Assembly: GCF_001422885.1 (NCBI RefSeq)
Contig: NZ_LMMZ01000001.1
Coordinates: forward strand, 124,753-188,752
Direction of reading: 5' to 3'
Origin: Methylobacterium sp. Leaf104
GTDB lineage: Bacteria; Pseudomonadota; Alphaproteobacteria; Rhizobiales; Beijerinckiaceae
DNA length: 64,000 nucleotides
Shown: positions 25,654-38,934 of the stretch, one piece after another
How the letters are laid out: each line of letters opens with the position of its first letter
Position numbering within the stretch: position 1 is the first letter of the stretch
Program-made: the position numbers and the translations under genes
Notes under the pieces: model-generated
Told to the model about the DNA's origin: nothing
What the model saw: the letters and a program-made list of their open reading frames with translations, nothing else
Databases searched by the model: none

Positions 25654-26571
25654 ATGCCATCCGCTTCCCACCATCGCGCCAGCCGCGACAGCTATCGTCC
25701 GATCCGGGTCTCCATCGAGTTCTTTCCGCCGAAGACCGAGGAGATGGAGAAGATCCTCTGGTCCTCGATCGAGCGCCTCGCGCCGCTGCAGCCGAAATTC
25801 GTCTCGGTGACCTACGGCGCCGGCGGCTCCACCCGCGAGCGCACCCACAACACCGTCGCCCGGATGGTCAAGGAAACGAGCCTCCAGCCGGCCGCCCACC
25901 TGACCTGCGTCGACGCCACCCGCGAGGAGATCGACGCCGTCGTGCAGTCCTACTGGGATGCCGGCGTGCGCCACATCGTGGCCCTGCGCGGCGACCCGCA
26001 GGACGGCATCGGCACCGCCTACCGGCCGCATCCGGGTGGCTACGCCCAGACCTCCGACCTCGTGGCCGGTATCAAGCGCATCGGCGACTTCAAGGTCTCG
26101 GTCTCGGCCTATCCCGAGAAGCACCCGGAGGCCTCCTCCCTCGATGCCGACATCGACGCCCTGAAGGCCAAGGTCGATGCCGGTGCCGACCAGGCGATCA
26201 CGCAGTTCTTCTTCGAGAACGACATCTACCTGCGCTACGTCGACAAGGTGCGGGCGGCCGGCATCGACATCCCGATCATCCCCGGCATCCTGCCGGTGCA
26301 GAACTTCAAGCAGGCGGCGAACTTCGCCCGCCGCACCGGCGCCTCGGTGCCGTACTGGCTCGCGGCCCGGTTCGAGGGCCTGGACAACGACGTCGAGACC
26401 CGGCGCCTCGTGGCGGCGGCGGTGGCCGCCGAGCAGGTGCTCGACCTCGTCGACCACGGCGTCAACGACTTCCACTTCTACTCGATGAACCGTTCCGACC
26501 TCGTCTACGCCATCTGCCACGTGCTCGGCCTGCGGGCCCAGGCGCCCAAGGTCGCGGCCGAGGCGGCCTGA
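25654..26571 (+). CDS. metF: 5,10-methylenetetrahydrofolate reductase
   Basis: A 305-residue FAD-dependent MetF that reduces methylene-H4F to methyl-H4F, the methyl donor for MetH. Blocks include ISIEFFPPKT-like (VSIEFFPPKTEEME) near residue 15, VTYGAGGSTRERTH, AHLTCVDATREEID, LRGDPQ, ADQAITQFFFEND and IPGILPVQNFKQ. The length is typical. A GAGGA element sits about 10 bases before the ATG. Expression is probably controlled from the palindrome ahead of the regulator gene. The REPIN-like repeat begins only 7 bases after its stop. Confidence 0.95.
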   Translation: MPSASHHRASRDSYRPIRVSIEFFPPKTEEMEKILWSSIERLAPLQPKFVSVTYGAGGSTRERTHNTVARMVKETSLQPAAHLTCVDATREEIDAVVQSYWDAGVRHIVALRGDPQDGIGTAYRPHPGGYAQTSDLVAGIKRIGDFKVSVSAYPEKHPEASSLDADIDALKAKVDAGADQAITQFFFENDIYLRYVDKVRAAGIDIPIIPGILPVQNFKQAANFARRTGASVPYWLAARFEGLDNDVETRRLVAAAVAAEQVLDLVDHGVNDFHFYSMNRSDLVYAICHVLGLRAQAPKVAAEAA

Positions 26572-26577
26572 CCCGAC

Positions 26578-26696
26578 GTCATTCCGGGACGCCGAAGGCG
26601 CGCCCGGGATCCCGACACGCCGACCCTGTCGAACTTCACTCTCCGGACCCGTCGCGGTTCTGGATTCCGGGCGCCGCTCCGCGGCCCCGGAATGAC
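26578..26696. repeat. REPIN-like pair of inverted repeat elements between metF and metH
   Basis: The interval begins with GTCATTCCGGG (26578) and ends with CCCCGGAATGAC (26696). Each arm of about 40 bases forms an internal hairpin (CCGGG...CCCGG), and the arms are imperfect inverted copies of one another: each reads outward as GTCATTCCGGG..CGC.G..GGCG..CCCGG.ATCC. This is the layout of a REP doublet (REPIN), a short non-autonomous element. The longer metH frame beginning at 26692 starts inside the element, favouring the ATG at 26710. Confidence 0.7.
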
Positions 26697-26709
26697 GCGT
26701 GAGAAACCC

Positions 26710-30462
<3,753 letters not shown>

Positions 30463-30468
30463 GGTGCC

Positions 30469-30507
30469 GGTGCCGCCGTCTCCCCCCTCCGGCGGGGCGG
30501 CGGCACC
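30469..30507 (+). terminator. GC-rich hairpin after metH
   Basis: A perfect 10-base stem (GGTGCCGCCG with CGGCGGCACC) enclosing a second small hairpin, 6 bases after the metH stop. No T-tract follows, so this is a probable transcript-end or stability structure. Confidence 0.45.
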
Positions 30508-30614
30508 CGAAACCGCTGGAGTGTGGCCGGGCGAGGCTTGACCGTGGGCGCGGCTGCGCTTCAATGCCGGCCCGGCTCAACCATGGCCCGAGACCAGCGA
30601 AGGGCGCCCCGATC

Positions 30615-31061
30615 GTGTACCGGCTCACCGGCTCCCTCGTCGCCACCGTCGCGCTCGGCCTCATCGCCTCGGGCTGCACGGGCTTCGCCTATATCTCGAA
30701 GACCTATGTCAGCGTGACGCCCCAGGTCGTCACCATCGGCTGCAAGGACCCCTACGAGGTCTACGACCAGCGCCGGGTGCGCAAGATGCTGATCGTGTCC
30801 AACGCCCTGCGCGAGACCACGGGTTGCGGCATCGACGATGCGCTCGCCGGGGGCGACCCGGCCCTGACCCGGGTCAAGCGCTTCCGCGAGGCGGCGCGCA
30901 CCTACCTGAACGAGACGGGGCGCGAGGATTGCCGGATCCGCGGCGAGGCCGTGTTCACCGATCTGCAGACCGAGTTCACCTATATCTGTGCCGGGCCGGT
31001 CGAGCCCCGCGACACGAAGGTGCAGACCCTGCCGGGCCGCAGCAACCGCGTCGGTCTCTAA
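30615..31061 (+). CDS. Predicted lipoprotein of unknown function
   Basis: A 148-residue exported protein. The N-terminus YRLTGSLVATVALGLIASGC is a lipoprotein signal with lipobox IASGC, so the mature protein starts at Cys21. The mature part contains CKDPYEVYDQRRVRKMLIVSNALRE and three further cysteines (TTGCGIDD, EDCRIRGE, YICAGP), suggesting disulfides. No domain is recognised. The GTG at 30615 gives a compact signal peptide with AAGG about 13 bases upstream. An in-frame ATG at 30564 would lengthen the n-region by 17 residues. It converges on the next small gene with a 4-base overlap. Confidence 0.7.
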   Translation: MYRLTGSLVATVALGLIASGCTGFAYISKTYVSVTPQVVTIGCKDPYEVYDQRRVRKMLIVSNALRETTGCGIDDALAGGDPALTRVKRFREAARTYLNETGREDCRIRGEAVFTDLQTEFTYICAGPVEPRDTKVQTLPGRSNRVGL

Positions 31062-31273
31062 GGCTCGCCTGAACCGGAGGCGCGCGGAAACGTCCGCTCC
31101 ATCGCGTCGCCGGAGGCCGCCAGCAAGGCCCGCGCCAGGGTGCGGGCCTCGTCCCGGTCGAGGGCCAGGATCGCCGTGACCGGCGCCCCGCTCATGCCGG
31201 GCAGCCCGATCTCGATCCGGACGCCGTCGGGCGCGGCCGCCACCGCGATGCTCCAGTCCCGTTCTCCGCTCAT
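31058..31273 (-). CDS. Small hypothetical protein
   Basis: A 71-residue frame (MSGERDWSIAVAAAPDGVRIEIGLPGMSGAPVTAILALDRDEARTLARALLAASGD...). A predicted beta-beta unit is followed by an amphipathic helix (DRDEARTLARALLAAS), and composition is ordinary for a soluble cytoplasmic protein. It overlaps the convergent lipoprotein stop by 4 bases. No family is recognised, and the gene rests only on its protein-like composition and lack of alternative coding on the other strand. Confidence 0.5.
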   Translation of the reverse strand: MSGERDWSIAVAAAPDGVRIEIGLPGMSGAPVTAILALDRDEARTLARALLAASGDAMERTFPRASGSGEP

Positions 31274-31477
31274 GGGCTCTCGCACCTCTCCCGTGCCGCC
31301 GACTCTCCCGGTCGACGGCGATCCCGCATGACCGGTCCTGCATGACCGATCCGCCGGCGCGAGGCCAGGGGCCGCGGAAGGCGGCCCGCGATTGACGCCG
31401 TGCCGCCCCCTGGTGTTTGTGCGCCCCGACCCATCCCGGCCTCCGGGCGTGGCAACCATACAGTGGAGGAAGACCCC

Positions 31478-32017
31478 ATGTCCGAGATCTGGTTCCGGAC
31501 CGGCGAGGCGACCGTGCTCGCGGCCGAAGGACAGTACACCGACGCGATGCCCGAGGTGCTGATCGGCTCGACCCGCGGTCCGGCGGGCCACGCCTTCGCC
31601 GGCATGATGGGCCAGGTCCAGGGCCACACCCGGATGTTCGTGGTGCGCGACCTCAACCAGCTCGTGCGCCCGGCCACGATCATGACGACGAAGGTCACGA
31701 TTCATACGGCCGAGTATGCCGAATTGCTCGGCGGTGTGGTTCAGGCGGCCACCGGCGACGCCATCATCGACTGCGTGATCGAGGGCGTCCTGCCCAAGGA
31801 CGGGCTCGACGAGCTCTGCATGATCATCATGATCTGGCTGGACGAGCGCTGCGGATCCGACCCGAACGTCGACCGCAAGGACCTCTACCGGACGAACTAC
31901 GAGGCGACGAAACTCGCCATCGCCCGCGCCATGAAGGGCGAACCGACGATCGACGAGCTCATCGCCAACCGGAAGACGGTGAAGCACTACGCCCTGGAAG
32001 ACGTGATCGAGTACTGA
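31478..32017 (+). CDS. Formaldehyde-activating enzyme (Fae) family paralogue lacking the N-terminal catalytic-type His
   Basis: A 179-residue Fae-family protein. Shared blocks include IGSTRGPAGHAFAG, MTTKVTIHTAE, IEGVLPKDGLDEL, the highly conserved TNYEATKLAIARAMKGEP and NRKTVKHYALED. Canonical Fae condenses formaldehyde with tetrahydromethanopterin. Aligned from memory with the Methylobacterium extorquens enzyme, the conserved His just before the I-D-L-I-I-G strand is Met here (DAMPEVLIG). Chemistry may therefore be altered, or the protein may be a formaldehyde or pterin sensor/binder. A GGAGGA Shine-Dalgarno lies about 8 bases before the ATG. It stands alone, followed by a hairpin. It supports a methylotroph origin of the window. 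Confidence 0.85.
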   Translation: MSEIWFRTGEATVLAAEGQYTDAMPEVLIGSTRGPAGHAFAGMMGQVQGHTRMFVVRDLNQLVRPATIMTTKVTIHTAEYAELLGGVVQAATGDAIIDCVIEGVLPKDGLDELCMIIMIWLDERCGSDPNVDRKDLYRTNYEATKLAIARAMKGEPTIDELIANRKTVKHYALEDVIEY

Positions 32018-32033
32018 GCTTTTCCAGATGGTG

Positions 32034-32057
32034 CGCGGAGGCTTCGAAACCTCCGCG
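32034..32057 (+). terminator. Stem-loop after the Fae paralogue
   Basis: A perfect 8-base stem (CGCGGAGG with CCTCCGCG) and an 8-base loop, 16 bases past the Fae stop and before the convergent gene end at 32082. No T-tract; it may serve both strands. Confidence 0.45.
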
Positions 32058-32081
32058 TTCGCGTCCGCAGCAGGACGATCT

Positions 32082-33698
32082 TCAGGCGCGGACATGCTCC
32101 CAGACCTTGGAGATGACGACCGAGCCCTCGCCCACCGACGACGCCACCCGCTTGACGGAACCGGCGCGGACGTCGCCGACCGCGAAGATCCCGGGCTGCG
32201 AGGTGGCGTAGGGCGAGGTCGCGCCGATGGCCTCCCCGGTCAGTACGAAGCCGTGGTGGTCGAGGTCGACGAGGCCCGAGAGCCAGCGGGTGTTGGGGGC
32301 GGCCCCCACCATCACGAACACTGCGCAGGTCGGGAGGGTGCGGACGCTTCCGTCGCCCACATTGCGGATCGTCACGGCGTCGAGCCGGTCCGTGCCGTGG
32401 AGGGCGCTGATCTCGGCGCCGTACTCGATGGTGATCGCCGGGTCTGCCTCCAGCCGGCTGGACAGGTAGCTGGACATCGAGGTCGCCAGCGAGGGCCCAC
32501 GCACCAGCAGGCGGACATGCCCGGCCGAGCGGCTGAGGAACATCGCCGCCTGACCCGCCGAGTTACCGCCACCGATGATGACGATCTCGGCGTTCTTGCA
32601 GTAGCGGGCCTCGATCTCGGTCGCGGCGTAGTAGACGCCGGCGCCCTCGAAGGATTCGAGGCGATCGATCGGCAGGCGGCGGTACTGGACGCCGGTGGCC
32701 ACCACGATGGCGTGCCCGCGAACGCGCTGGTCGTTGTCGAAGGTCGCGCAGAAGGTGCCGTCCGCGAGGCGTTCCAGCTTGGCGACCCGGCGCGGCATCG
32801 CGAACCGCGTGCCGAACTTCAGCGCCTGCACCTCGCCCCGCCAGACGAGGTCCGCCCCGGAGATGCCGGTCGGAAAGCCCATGTAGTTCTCGATCCGGCT
32901 CGACGTGCCGGCCTGCCCGCCGATCGCGATATCCTCGATCACCAGGGCATGCAGGCCTTCCGCGCCGGCATAGACGCCGGCGGCCACGCCGGCCGGGCCG
33001 CCACCCACGATGAGCACGTCGAAGGCCTCGTCGTCGATGAGGTCGTGGTTGAGGCCCAGCAGCTGCGCGACCTTGTCGGGGGTCGGGTCCGCCACGACGA
33101 TCTCACGGCCGAAGATCACGGCCGGCCGGTCGGAGGCGATCGCGCAACTCGTCGCGACGGCTACGGCGTCCGGGCTGCCCAGGGCGTAGGAGCGATAGGG
33201 CAGCCGGTTGCGGCTCGCGAATTCCGCGATGCGGCGGACGGCTCGATCGTCGTCCTCGCCGACGAGCACCAGGGTGCCGTCCTGCGAATCGAGCTGGCGC
33301 CGCCGCCGCGCGGCCAGGACCGTGATGACGATGTCCGACATCTCGGGGATCTCGGACATCAGCCGCAGCATCGCGAGCCGCGGCACCTCGACCACCCGGG
33401 TATCCCGCACCGCCCGCATGGGCATCGACCAGTTGCCGCCGTTCAGGAACGCGATCTCGCCCATGAACTGCGTCGGTCCGAGGGTGGATGGAAGGTGGCG
33501 TTCGTCCGTGAACGGGTTGACCACCTCGACCTCGCCGTCCTCGACATAGACGAAGCGGTCGGCCGGTTCGCCGGCACGGGCCAGGAACGTCCCGGCCGGG
33601 TAGAGCCGCTCCGTTCCGGCGGTCCGAAGAGCGGTGACGTGAGAGGCGGCGAGGGGAACCCGCTGCATCTCGCGCAGGTCACGGCCAATCGTTTCCAT
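32082..33698 (-). CDS. Cyclic-nucleotide-binding domain fused to thioredoxin-reductase-like flavoprotein
   Basis: A 538-residue fusion. Residues about 20-130 form a cNMP-binding beta roll (LYPAGTFLARAGEPADRFVYVEDGEVEVVNPF...FMGEIAFLNGGNWSMPMRAVRDTRVVEVPR). A short thioredoxin-fold-like linker domain (about 142-215) comes next. A FAD/NAD(P) reductase module follows, with FDVLIVGGGPAGVAAG near 228 and the second dinucleotide motif EIVIIGGGNSAGQAAMFL near 370, ending GIFAVGDVRAGSVKRVASSVGEGS. The CxxC redox pair of true thioredoxin reductases is absent: the site reads GVYYAATEIEARYC. It is therefore probably a regulated NAD(P)H-dependent oxidoreductase with a different partner. Confidence 0.85.
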   Translation of the reverse strand: METIGRDLREMQRVPLAASHVTALRTAGTERLYPAGTFLARAGEPADRFVYVEDGEVEVVNPFTDERHLPSTLGPTQFMGEIAFLNGGNWSMPMRAVRDTRVVEVPRLAMLRLMSEIPEMSDIVITVLAARRRRQLDSQDGTLVLVGEDDDRAVRRIAEFASRNRLPYRSYALGSPDAVAVATSCAIASDRPAVIFGREIVVADPTPDKVAQLLGLNHDLIDDEAFDVLIVGGGPAGVAAGVYAGAEGLHALVIEDIAIGGQAGTSSRIENYMGFPTGISGADLVWRGEVQALKFGTRFAMPRRVAKLERLADGTFCATFDNDQRVRGHAIVVATGVQYRRLPIDRLESFEGAGVYYAATEIEARYCKNAEIVIIGGGNSAGQAAMFLSRSAGHVRLLVRGPSLATSMSSYLSSRLEADPAITIEYGAEISALHGTDRLDAVTIRNVGDGSVRTLPTCAVFVMVGAAPNTRWLSGLVDLDHHGFVLTGEAIGATSPYATSQPGIFAVGDVRAGSVKRVASSVGEGSVVISKVWEHVRA

Positions 33699-33958
33699 GT
33701 GTGGCTTCCGTCGGATCGGGGTCGGTGCAATGCAGCATCGATCACGCCTCCGTGACAGACAAGCTGTGCGAACGCGAAAAATCACCGCCCCGGTCGCTCG
33801 TTCACGAGCTTGCCTGCGGGCGCATGACGAATGCCTGCACGGCCTCCTACGATGCCGCGGGTATTGCTGGCCTAACGGCGCCGGATACGGTTCCGCCGCC
33901 TCCGGAGGCCGGCAGCGAAGGCTCGCGGAGCTGCGACGCGCATCGCGCGCGCCGCGGA

Positions 33959-34414
33959 TCACCCCGGTGGGATCCGCCCCACCGAGCAGAGCGTCCGGAT
34001 CGAGCCGCTGCTGTCGGTGTAGCAACTCGCCGACCAGCCGTTCTGCTGGATGAAGGACTTGCGCCGTTCCTTCAGGGCGGTGGCGTGCGCCGTGGCGATG
34101 GCGGTCTGGACCGCGCCGGCGCTCTCGCCGACCACGATCTCGGCCGCCAGGGCGAGGTCGGCGAAGTAGGCCGCCGAGGGCGTCGGGTCGGAGGAGGCCG
34201 CCTGCACGATGGGTTCGGCCCGGCAGGTCAGGTCGAGCTTCAGGCCGCCGGGTACTCGTAGGTCGATGCTCGGGCCGGTTCGCCGGCCGACCTTTCCGCC
34301 CATGGCGCCGGCGATCCGGGCGGCGAGGCCATCGCATTCGTCGGCCCGCGCGCGGCCGGGGCCGAGCAGGCTCGCGCCGAGGAGAAGAGGGAGGAGGGCG
34401 CTACGCAGTCGCAT
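33959..34414 (-). CDS. Exported protein of unknown function
   Basis: A 151-residue protein with a clear signal peptide (MRLRSALLPLLLGASLLGPGRARA). The mature part holds three cysteines (ADECDGLA, DLTCRAE, WSASCYTD) plus TLCSVGRIPPG, probably forming disulfides. Family not recognised. It follows the histidine-kinase gene by 36 bases on the same strand and may be cotranscribed. A periplasmic location is inferred. Confidence 0.65.
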   Translation of the reverse strand: MRLRSALLPLLLGASLLGPGRARADECDGLAARIAGAMGGKVGRRTGPSIDLRVPGGLKLDLTCRAEPIVQAASSDPTPSAAYFADLALAAEIVVGESAGAVQTAIATAHATALKERRKSFIQQNGWSASCYTDSSGSIRTLCSVGRIPPG

Positions 34415-34450
34415 GGGCGGGCTCCGGCTGTCCGGTCGGAAGGGGGGGTG

Positions 34451-35482
34451 TCAGGGGATGAAGACGAGCCGGACCACCGTGCCGCCCGCATTGCTGTAGG
34501 CGAGCTGGCCGCCGAGCTGTCCGGCGAGGCCCTGCGCGATGCGGAAGCCGAGGCTGCGGGTGGTGTCCGGATCGAAATCCGCCGGCATGCCGCGCCCGTC
34601 ATCCGCGATGGTGAGCTGCAGGCGCTCCGCATCGAGCCGTTCGAGCTGGATCGTGATGGTGCCGCGCCGGCCGTCCGGGAAGGCGTGCTTCAGGGCGTTG
34701 GTCACCACCTCGACCACCAGCAGCGACAGGGTGGTGAGCTGGGTGAGATCGAAGCGCAGGGGCGGCGTGTCGACGAGGCAGACGATGTTCTGGGCCCCCG
34801 TGGCGTCGAGGAGGTCGGTGCAGAGTTCCTTGAGGTACTGCCCGACCGGGCGCTCGATGCTGCTCGGGTCGTAGAGGCGGCGGTGGATGCGCGAGATGGT
34901 TTCGAGTCGCACCCGCGCCTCGTCGAGGGCGGTGAGCGCCGCCTTCGGATCGTTGCCGACCTTGCGCTTCTGCAGGGTCAGCAGGGCGGCCACGAACTGC
35001 ATGTTGTTGGCGACCCGGTGCTGCAGCTCCTGGAACATCGTGCGTTGCTGCTCGTAGAGGCCCGCCGAGATCTGCCGCTCGGCGCGCAGCCGCTCGCCCG
35101 CCCGGTGCATGACGTGGATCAGCGCGATGTCGACGGCGACGATGAAGACGTAGAAGCACAGGGCCAGGGCGGTCGGCCCGTCGATGATGAAGGTGCTGGC
35201 GGGTGGGATGAAGAAGTACCAGGCGGCGAGCCCGCTGAGGGCGGCGCAGGTGATGCCCGGCCGCAGGCCGAAGAAGAAGGTCGTGAGGATCACGGCCGGG
35301 AAGAACGTCAGGTAGGGAAAGCCCGGTGGCAGCACGTCGTCGAGGGCGAAGCGCAGGCCGAGGGCGAGGCTCGACGCGGCCACGGCGGCGCCCTCGCCGA
35401 GCCACGGGCGCGCGCGCAGCCGCTCGGTCGCATGGACGACCTGCCAGCCTTTCCACCAGGGTACGTGTGTCGATGATCGCAA
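34451..35482 (-). CDS. Membrane sensor histidine kinase, HisKA_2/HWE type
   Basis: A 343-residue kinase. An N-terminal DUF4118-like membrane module has three to four helices (FPYLTFFPAVILTTFFFGLRPGI, LSGLAAWYFFIPP, ALALCFYVFIVAVDIALI). The HisKA_2 phosphoacceptor region (FQELQHRVANNMQFVAALLTLQKRK) and a HATPase domain (VVEVVTNALKHAFPDGRRG, IADDGRGMP, SLGFRIAQGLAGQLGGQL) follow. The only usable in-frame start is TTG at 35482; it has no strong Shine-Dalgarno. Kinases of this type in alphaproteobacteria often feed PhyR/EcfG general-stress or light pathways, but no response regulator lies nearby. Confidence 0.82.
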   Translation of the reverse strand: MRSSTHVPWWKGWQVVHATERLRARPWLGEGAAVAASSLALGLRFALDDVLPPGFPYLTFFPAVILTTFFFGLRPGITCAALSGLAAWYFFIPPASTFIIDGPTALALCFYVFIVAVDIALIHVMHRAGERLRAERQISAGLYEQQRTMFQELQHRVANNMQFVAALLTLQKRKVGNDPKAALTALDEARVRLETISRIHRRLYDPSSIERPVGQYLKELCTDLLDATGAQNIVCLVDTPPLRFDLTQLTTLSLLVVEVVTNALKHAFPDGRRGTITIQLERLDAERLQLTIADDGRGMPADFDPDTTRSLGFRIAQGLAGQLGGQLAYSNAGGTVVRLVFIP

Positions 35483-35573
35483 CAGGGTCGTCGGTCTCGT
35501 CAGGGATTGGAACTGCTCTAGTCTGGGCCGGTCCCCGTGACCAGCGGCTCCGGTCCGCGGCCGCGATTCGGCC

Positions 35574-38500
35574 TCAATGGAAATCGCGGCTGCGGTAAAT
35601 GCGCCGATCCTCCGGCACGCCGAAATCGGTGGTCTCGGGCGGCAGCCGCAGGCCTCCGGCGCGCAGATCGCGCAGGGCCGCCGAGAGGTCGCGGAACTGC
35701 TCGGCCAGCAGGTGCACCACGAGGCCCTGGCGCTGCACCCGGCCGCGCACCGCGAGGAACCGCGCGCCCATGGCGGTCGCGCGGTTGGCCTCGAACACGT
35801 CGCGCCAGACGATGACGTTGGCGATGCCGGTCTCGTCCTCCAGGGTCAGGAACACGGTGCCGCGCGCCGTGCCCGGCCGCTGCCGGGTGAGGACGAGGCC
35901 CGCCACGGTGACCCGGGCGTTGTTCGCGACGCGGGTCCCGTCGTGGTGGTCGCGGGCGGGGATCGCGCCGATCCGGGCGAGCCGCGTCCGGAAGAACGCC
36001 ACCGGGTGGCCCTTCAGGGAAAGGCCGGTGGCGGCGTAATCCTCCGCCACGTGCTCGGAGGCCGCCATGGCGGGCAGGGCCACGAAGGGCTCGCCCCGGA
36101 ACAGTCCGTCATCGGCGTGGAAGGCGAAGAGCGGCATCGGCGCGTCGAGGAGATGCGCCCGCCGGTCGCCATCGGCCCGCAGGGCGGCCTTGCGGGCGGA
36201 GCTGCCCTCCAGGGCTCGCACCGCCCACAGGGCGGCCCGCCGGTCGAGGTCGAGGGAGCGGAATGCATCCGCCTCGGCCAGCCGTTCCAGGGCGTTGCGG
36301 GGCAGGGCGAGGGCCGCCTGCAGGCCCTCGATGCTGGCGTAGCCGTTGCCCCGCAACGCGACGAGGCGGTGCATCGCGGCCCGCGGCACGCCGCTCACCT
36401 GGCGCAGGCCGAGGCGCACGGCGAAGCGGCGCGCGATGCCGGGCGGCGGCGGTTCCGAGGCCGGCTCCAGGGTGCAGTCCCAGGCGCTGGCATTGACGTC
36501 GACGCCGCGCACCTCGACCCCGTGGGCGCGGGCGTCGCGCACGAGCTGCGCCGGCTGGTAGAAGCCCATCGGCTGGGAATTCAGGATCGCGGCCAGGAAG
36601 ACGTCGGGATGCCGGCACTTCATCCAGGCCGAGGCGTAGACCAACAGGGCGAAGCTCGCCGCGTGGCTCTCCGGGAAGCCGTAGGTGGAGAAGCCCTCGA
36701 TCTGCTTGAAGCAGCGCTCGGTGAAGTCGCGGGGGTAGCCCCGTGCCACCATGCCCTCCACGAACTTGGTGCGGAAGTTCACGATCTGGCCGTTGTGCCG
36801 GAAGGTCGCCATCGCCCGGCGCAGGCCGTCGGCCTCGTGCGGCTGGAAGCCGGCCGCGGTGATGGCGATCTGCATGGCGTGCTCCTGGAACAGGGGCACG
36901 CCGTAGGTCCGCTTCAGGACGTCCTCGAGTTCGTTCGCCGGACCGTGCGCGGGATGGGGGGAGGGGTAGCTGACGGGCTCCAGCCCCTGGCGCCGGCGCA
37001 GGTAGGGGTGGACCATGTCGCCCTGGATCGGCCCCGGCCGGACTATCGCCACCTGCACCACGAGGTCGTAGAATTCCTTCGGTTTCAGGCGCGGCAGCAT
37101 CGACATCTGCGCCCGGCTCTCGACCTGGAACACGCCGACGGAATCGGCCTCGGCCAGCATCGCGTAGGTGGCTTCGTCCTCGCGCGGCAGGTCGGCCAGG
37201 GTCGGGTAGTCGTGCCCGTAGTCCCGTGCCAGGAAATCCACGCCCCGGCGCAGGCAGCTCAGCATGCCGAGCGCCAGCACGTCGACCTTCATCAGGCCGA
37301 GCACGTCGATGTCGTCCTTGTCCCACTCGATGAAGGTGCGGTCCGCCATGGCGGCGTTGCCCACCGGCACGGTCTCGTCGAGGCGGCCGCGGGTCAGCAC
37401 GAAGCCGCCGACATGCTGCGACAGGTGGCGCGGGAAGCCGATCAGCGCGTGGGCGAGTTCCAGCGCCTGCCGGATCGACGGGTTGTCCGGGTCGAGGCCG
37501 GCCTGACGGATATGCGCGTCGGGCAGGTCCTTGCCCCAGGAGCCCCAGACCGTGTCGGCCATCACACCGGTGATGTCGGGGGGCAACCCCAGGACCTTGC
37601 CGACTTCCCGGATGGCGCTGCGCGGACGGTAGTGGATCACCGTGGCGCAGATCGCGGCGCGGTCGCGGCCGTAGCGGTCGTAGAGGTACTGGATCACCTC
37701 CTCGCGGCGCTCGTGCTCGAAATCCACGTCGATGTCGGGGGGCTCGGCCCGGTTCTCCGAGATGAAGCGGGCGAAGAGCAGGCGGATCTCGGTGGGGTCG
37801 ACCGCCGTGATGCCGAGGCAGTAGCAGACCACGGAATTGGCCGCCGAGCCGCGCCCCTGGCACAGGATGCCCCGCTTGCGCGCGAACTCGACGATGTCGA
37901 ACAGGGTGAGGAAGTAGCGCGCATAGTCCATCTTCGCGATGAGGCGCAGCTCGTCCTGGATCGTGTTCACGATTTGTTCGGGTATGCCGTCGGGATAGCG
38001 CCAGCCTGCGCGCTCCATGACCCGGTGGGTGAGGTAATCCTGCGCCCCGAAGCCGGGGGGGACCGGCTCGTCGGGATACTCGTATTTGAGTTCGTCGAGG
38101 GAAAAGTCGCAGGCCTGCGCGATCTCGATCGTGCGGGCGACGGCCTCGGGATGGTCGGCGAACAGGCGCGCCATCTCTTCGGCCGGCCGCAGGTGGCGCT
38201 CGGCATTGGCCTCCAGGCGGTAGCCCGCCCCGTTCAGCGTACAGCCCTCGCGGATGCAGGCGACGATGTCCTGAAGGGGGCGCCGGTCGGGGTGGTGGTA
38301 GAGCGCGTCCGACACCGCCACCAGGGGCGCGCCGAGGCGCAGCCCCAGTTCGGCGAGGCGCCCGAGGCGGCGGCGCTCGTCGCCCCGCCGCCGGTGGCTC
38401 CCCGCCAGGGCGACCCGGCCGGGGGCTTCGGCGGCGAGCTGGCGGACATGGCCGAGGAAGGGATCCTCGTCCCCGAGGCGCTCCGGCGGGACCGCGATCA

Positions 38501-38897
38501 GCATCTGGCCTTCGCTGGCGGCCAGGAGCTCCGAAAAGTCGAACCGGCATAGGCCCTTCTCGGAGCGGCGGTTGCCGAGGGTGAGGAGCCGGCACAGGCG
38601 GCCGTAGGCGGCCCGGTCCATCGGGTAGGCCACGGCCTCGAAGCCCTCGTGCGTGACGAGGCGCACGCCGGGCAGGAAGCGGATGCCGGGCTCGCCGGCC
38701 GCGGCCCGCCGCTTCGCCTCGGCATGGCCGCGCACCACCCCCGCCAGGGTGTTCCGGTCGGCGATGCCGATGGCGTGCAGGCCGAGCTCGGCGGCCTGAC
38801 CCACCATCTCGCCGGGATGCGAGGCCCCACGCAGGAAGGAGAAGTTCGTGGTGACGGCGAGCTCGGCATAGGCGGGCAGCCCGGACATCGACGTCAT
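35574..38897 (-). CDS. dnaE2: Error-prone DNA polymerase DnaE2 (ImuC)
   Basis: A 1107-residue C-family polymerase of the damage-inducible DnaE2/ImuC type. The N-terminal PHP domain begins [23 protein letters not shown]. The palm carries [18 protein letters not shown] and the catalytic aspartates in [21 protein letters not shown], with [19 protein letters not shown] ([16 protein letters not shown]) beyond. A helix-hairpin-helix region and a C-terminal OB domain ([36 protein letters not shown]) complete it. ATGs at 38897 and 38888 are both plausible next to GGGAGGG. The usual partners imuA and imuB are not adjacent. A degenerate LexA-type box lies upstream. Confidence 0.95.
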   Translation of the reverse strand: MTSMSGLPAYAELAVTTNFSFLRGASHPGEMVGQAAELGLHAIGIADRNTLAGVVRGHAEAKRRAAAGEPGIRFLPGVRLVTHEGFEAVAYPMDRAAYGRLCRLLTLGNRRSEKGLCRFDFSELLAASEGQMLIAVPPERLGDEDPFLGHVRQLAAEAPGRVALAGSHRRRGDERRRLGRLAELGLRLGAPLVAVSDALYHHPDRRPLQDIVACIREGCTLNGAGYRLEANAERHLRPAEEMARLFADHPEAVARTIEIAQACDFSLDELKYEYPDEPVPPGFGAQDYLTHRVMERAGWRYPDGIPEQIVNTIQDELRLIAKMDYARYFLTLFDIVEFARKRGILCQGRGSAANSVVCYCLGITAVDPTEIRLLFARFISENRAEPPDIDVDFEHERREEVIQYLYDRYGRDRAAICATVIHYRPRSAIREVGKVLGLPPDITGVMADTVWGSWGKDLPDAHIRQAGLDPDNPSIRQALELAHALIGFPRHLSQHVGGFVLTRGRLDETVPVGNAAMADRTFIEWDKDDIDVLGLMKVDVLALGMLSCLRRGVDFLARDYGHDYPTLADLPREDEATYAMLAEADSVGVFQVESRAQMSMLPRLKPKEFYDLVVQVAIVRPGPIQGDMVHPYLRRRQGLEPVSYPSPHPAHGPANELEDVLKRTYGVPLFQEHAMQIAITAAGFQPHEADGLRRAMATFRHNGQIVNFRTKFVEGMVARGYPRDFTERCFKQIEGFSTYGFPESHAASFALLVYASAWMKCRHPDVFLAAILNSQPMGFYQPAQLVRDARAHGVEVRGVDVNASAWDCTLEPASEPPPPGIARRFAVRLGLRQVSGVPRAAMHRLVALRGNGYASIEGLQAALALPRNALERLAEADAFRSLDLDRRAALWAVRALEGSSARKAALRADGDRRAHLLDAPMPLFAFHADDGLFRGEPFVALPAMAASEHVAEDYAATGLSLKGHPVAFFRTRLARIGAIPARDHHDGTRVANNARVTVAGLVLTRQRPGTARGTVFLTLEDETGIANVIVWRDVFEANRATAMGARFLAVRGRVQRQGLVVHLLAEQFRDLSAALRDLRAGGLRLPPETTDFGVPEDRRIYRSRDFH

Positions 38898-38934
38898 CTC
38901 CCTCCCGGCTCCGCTGCACCCGACTCGGGGCTGA

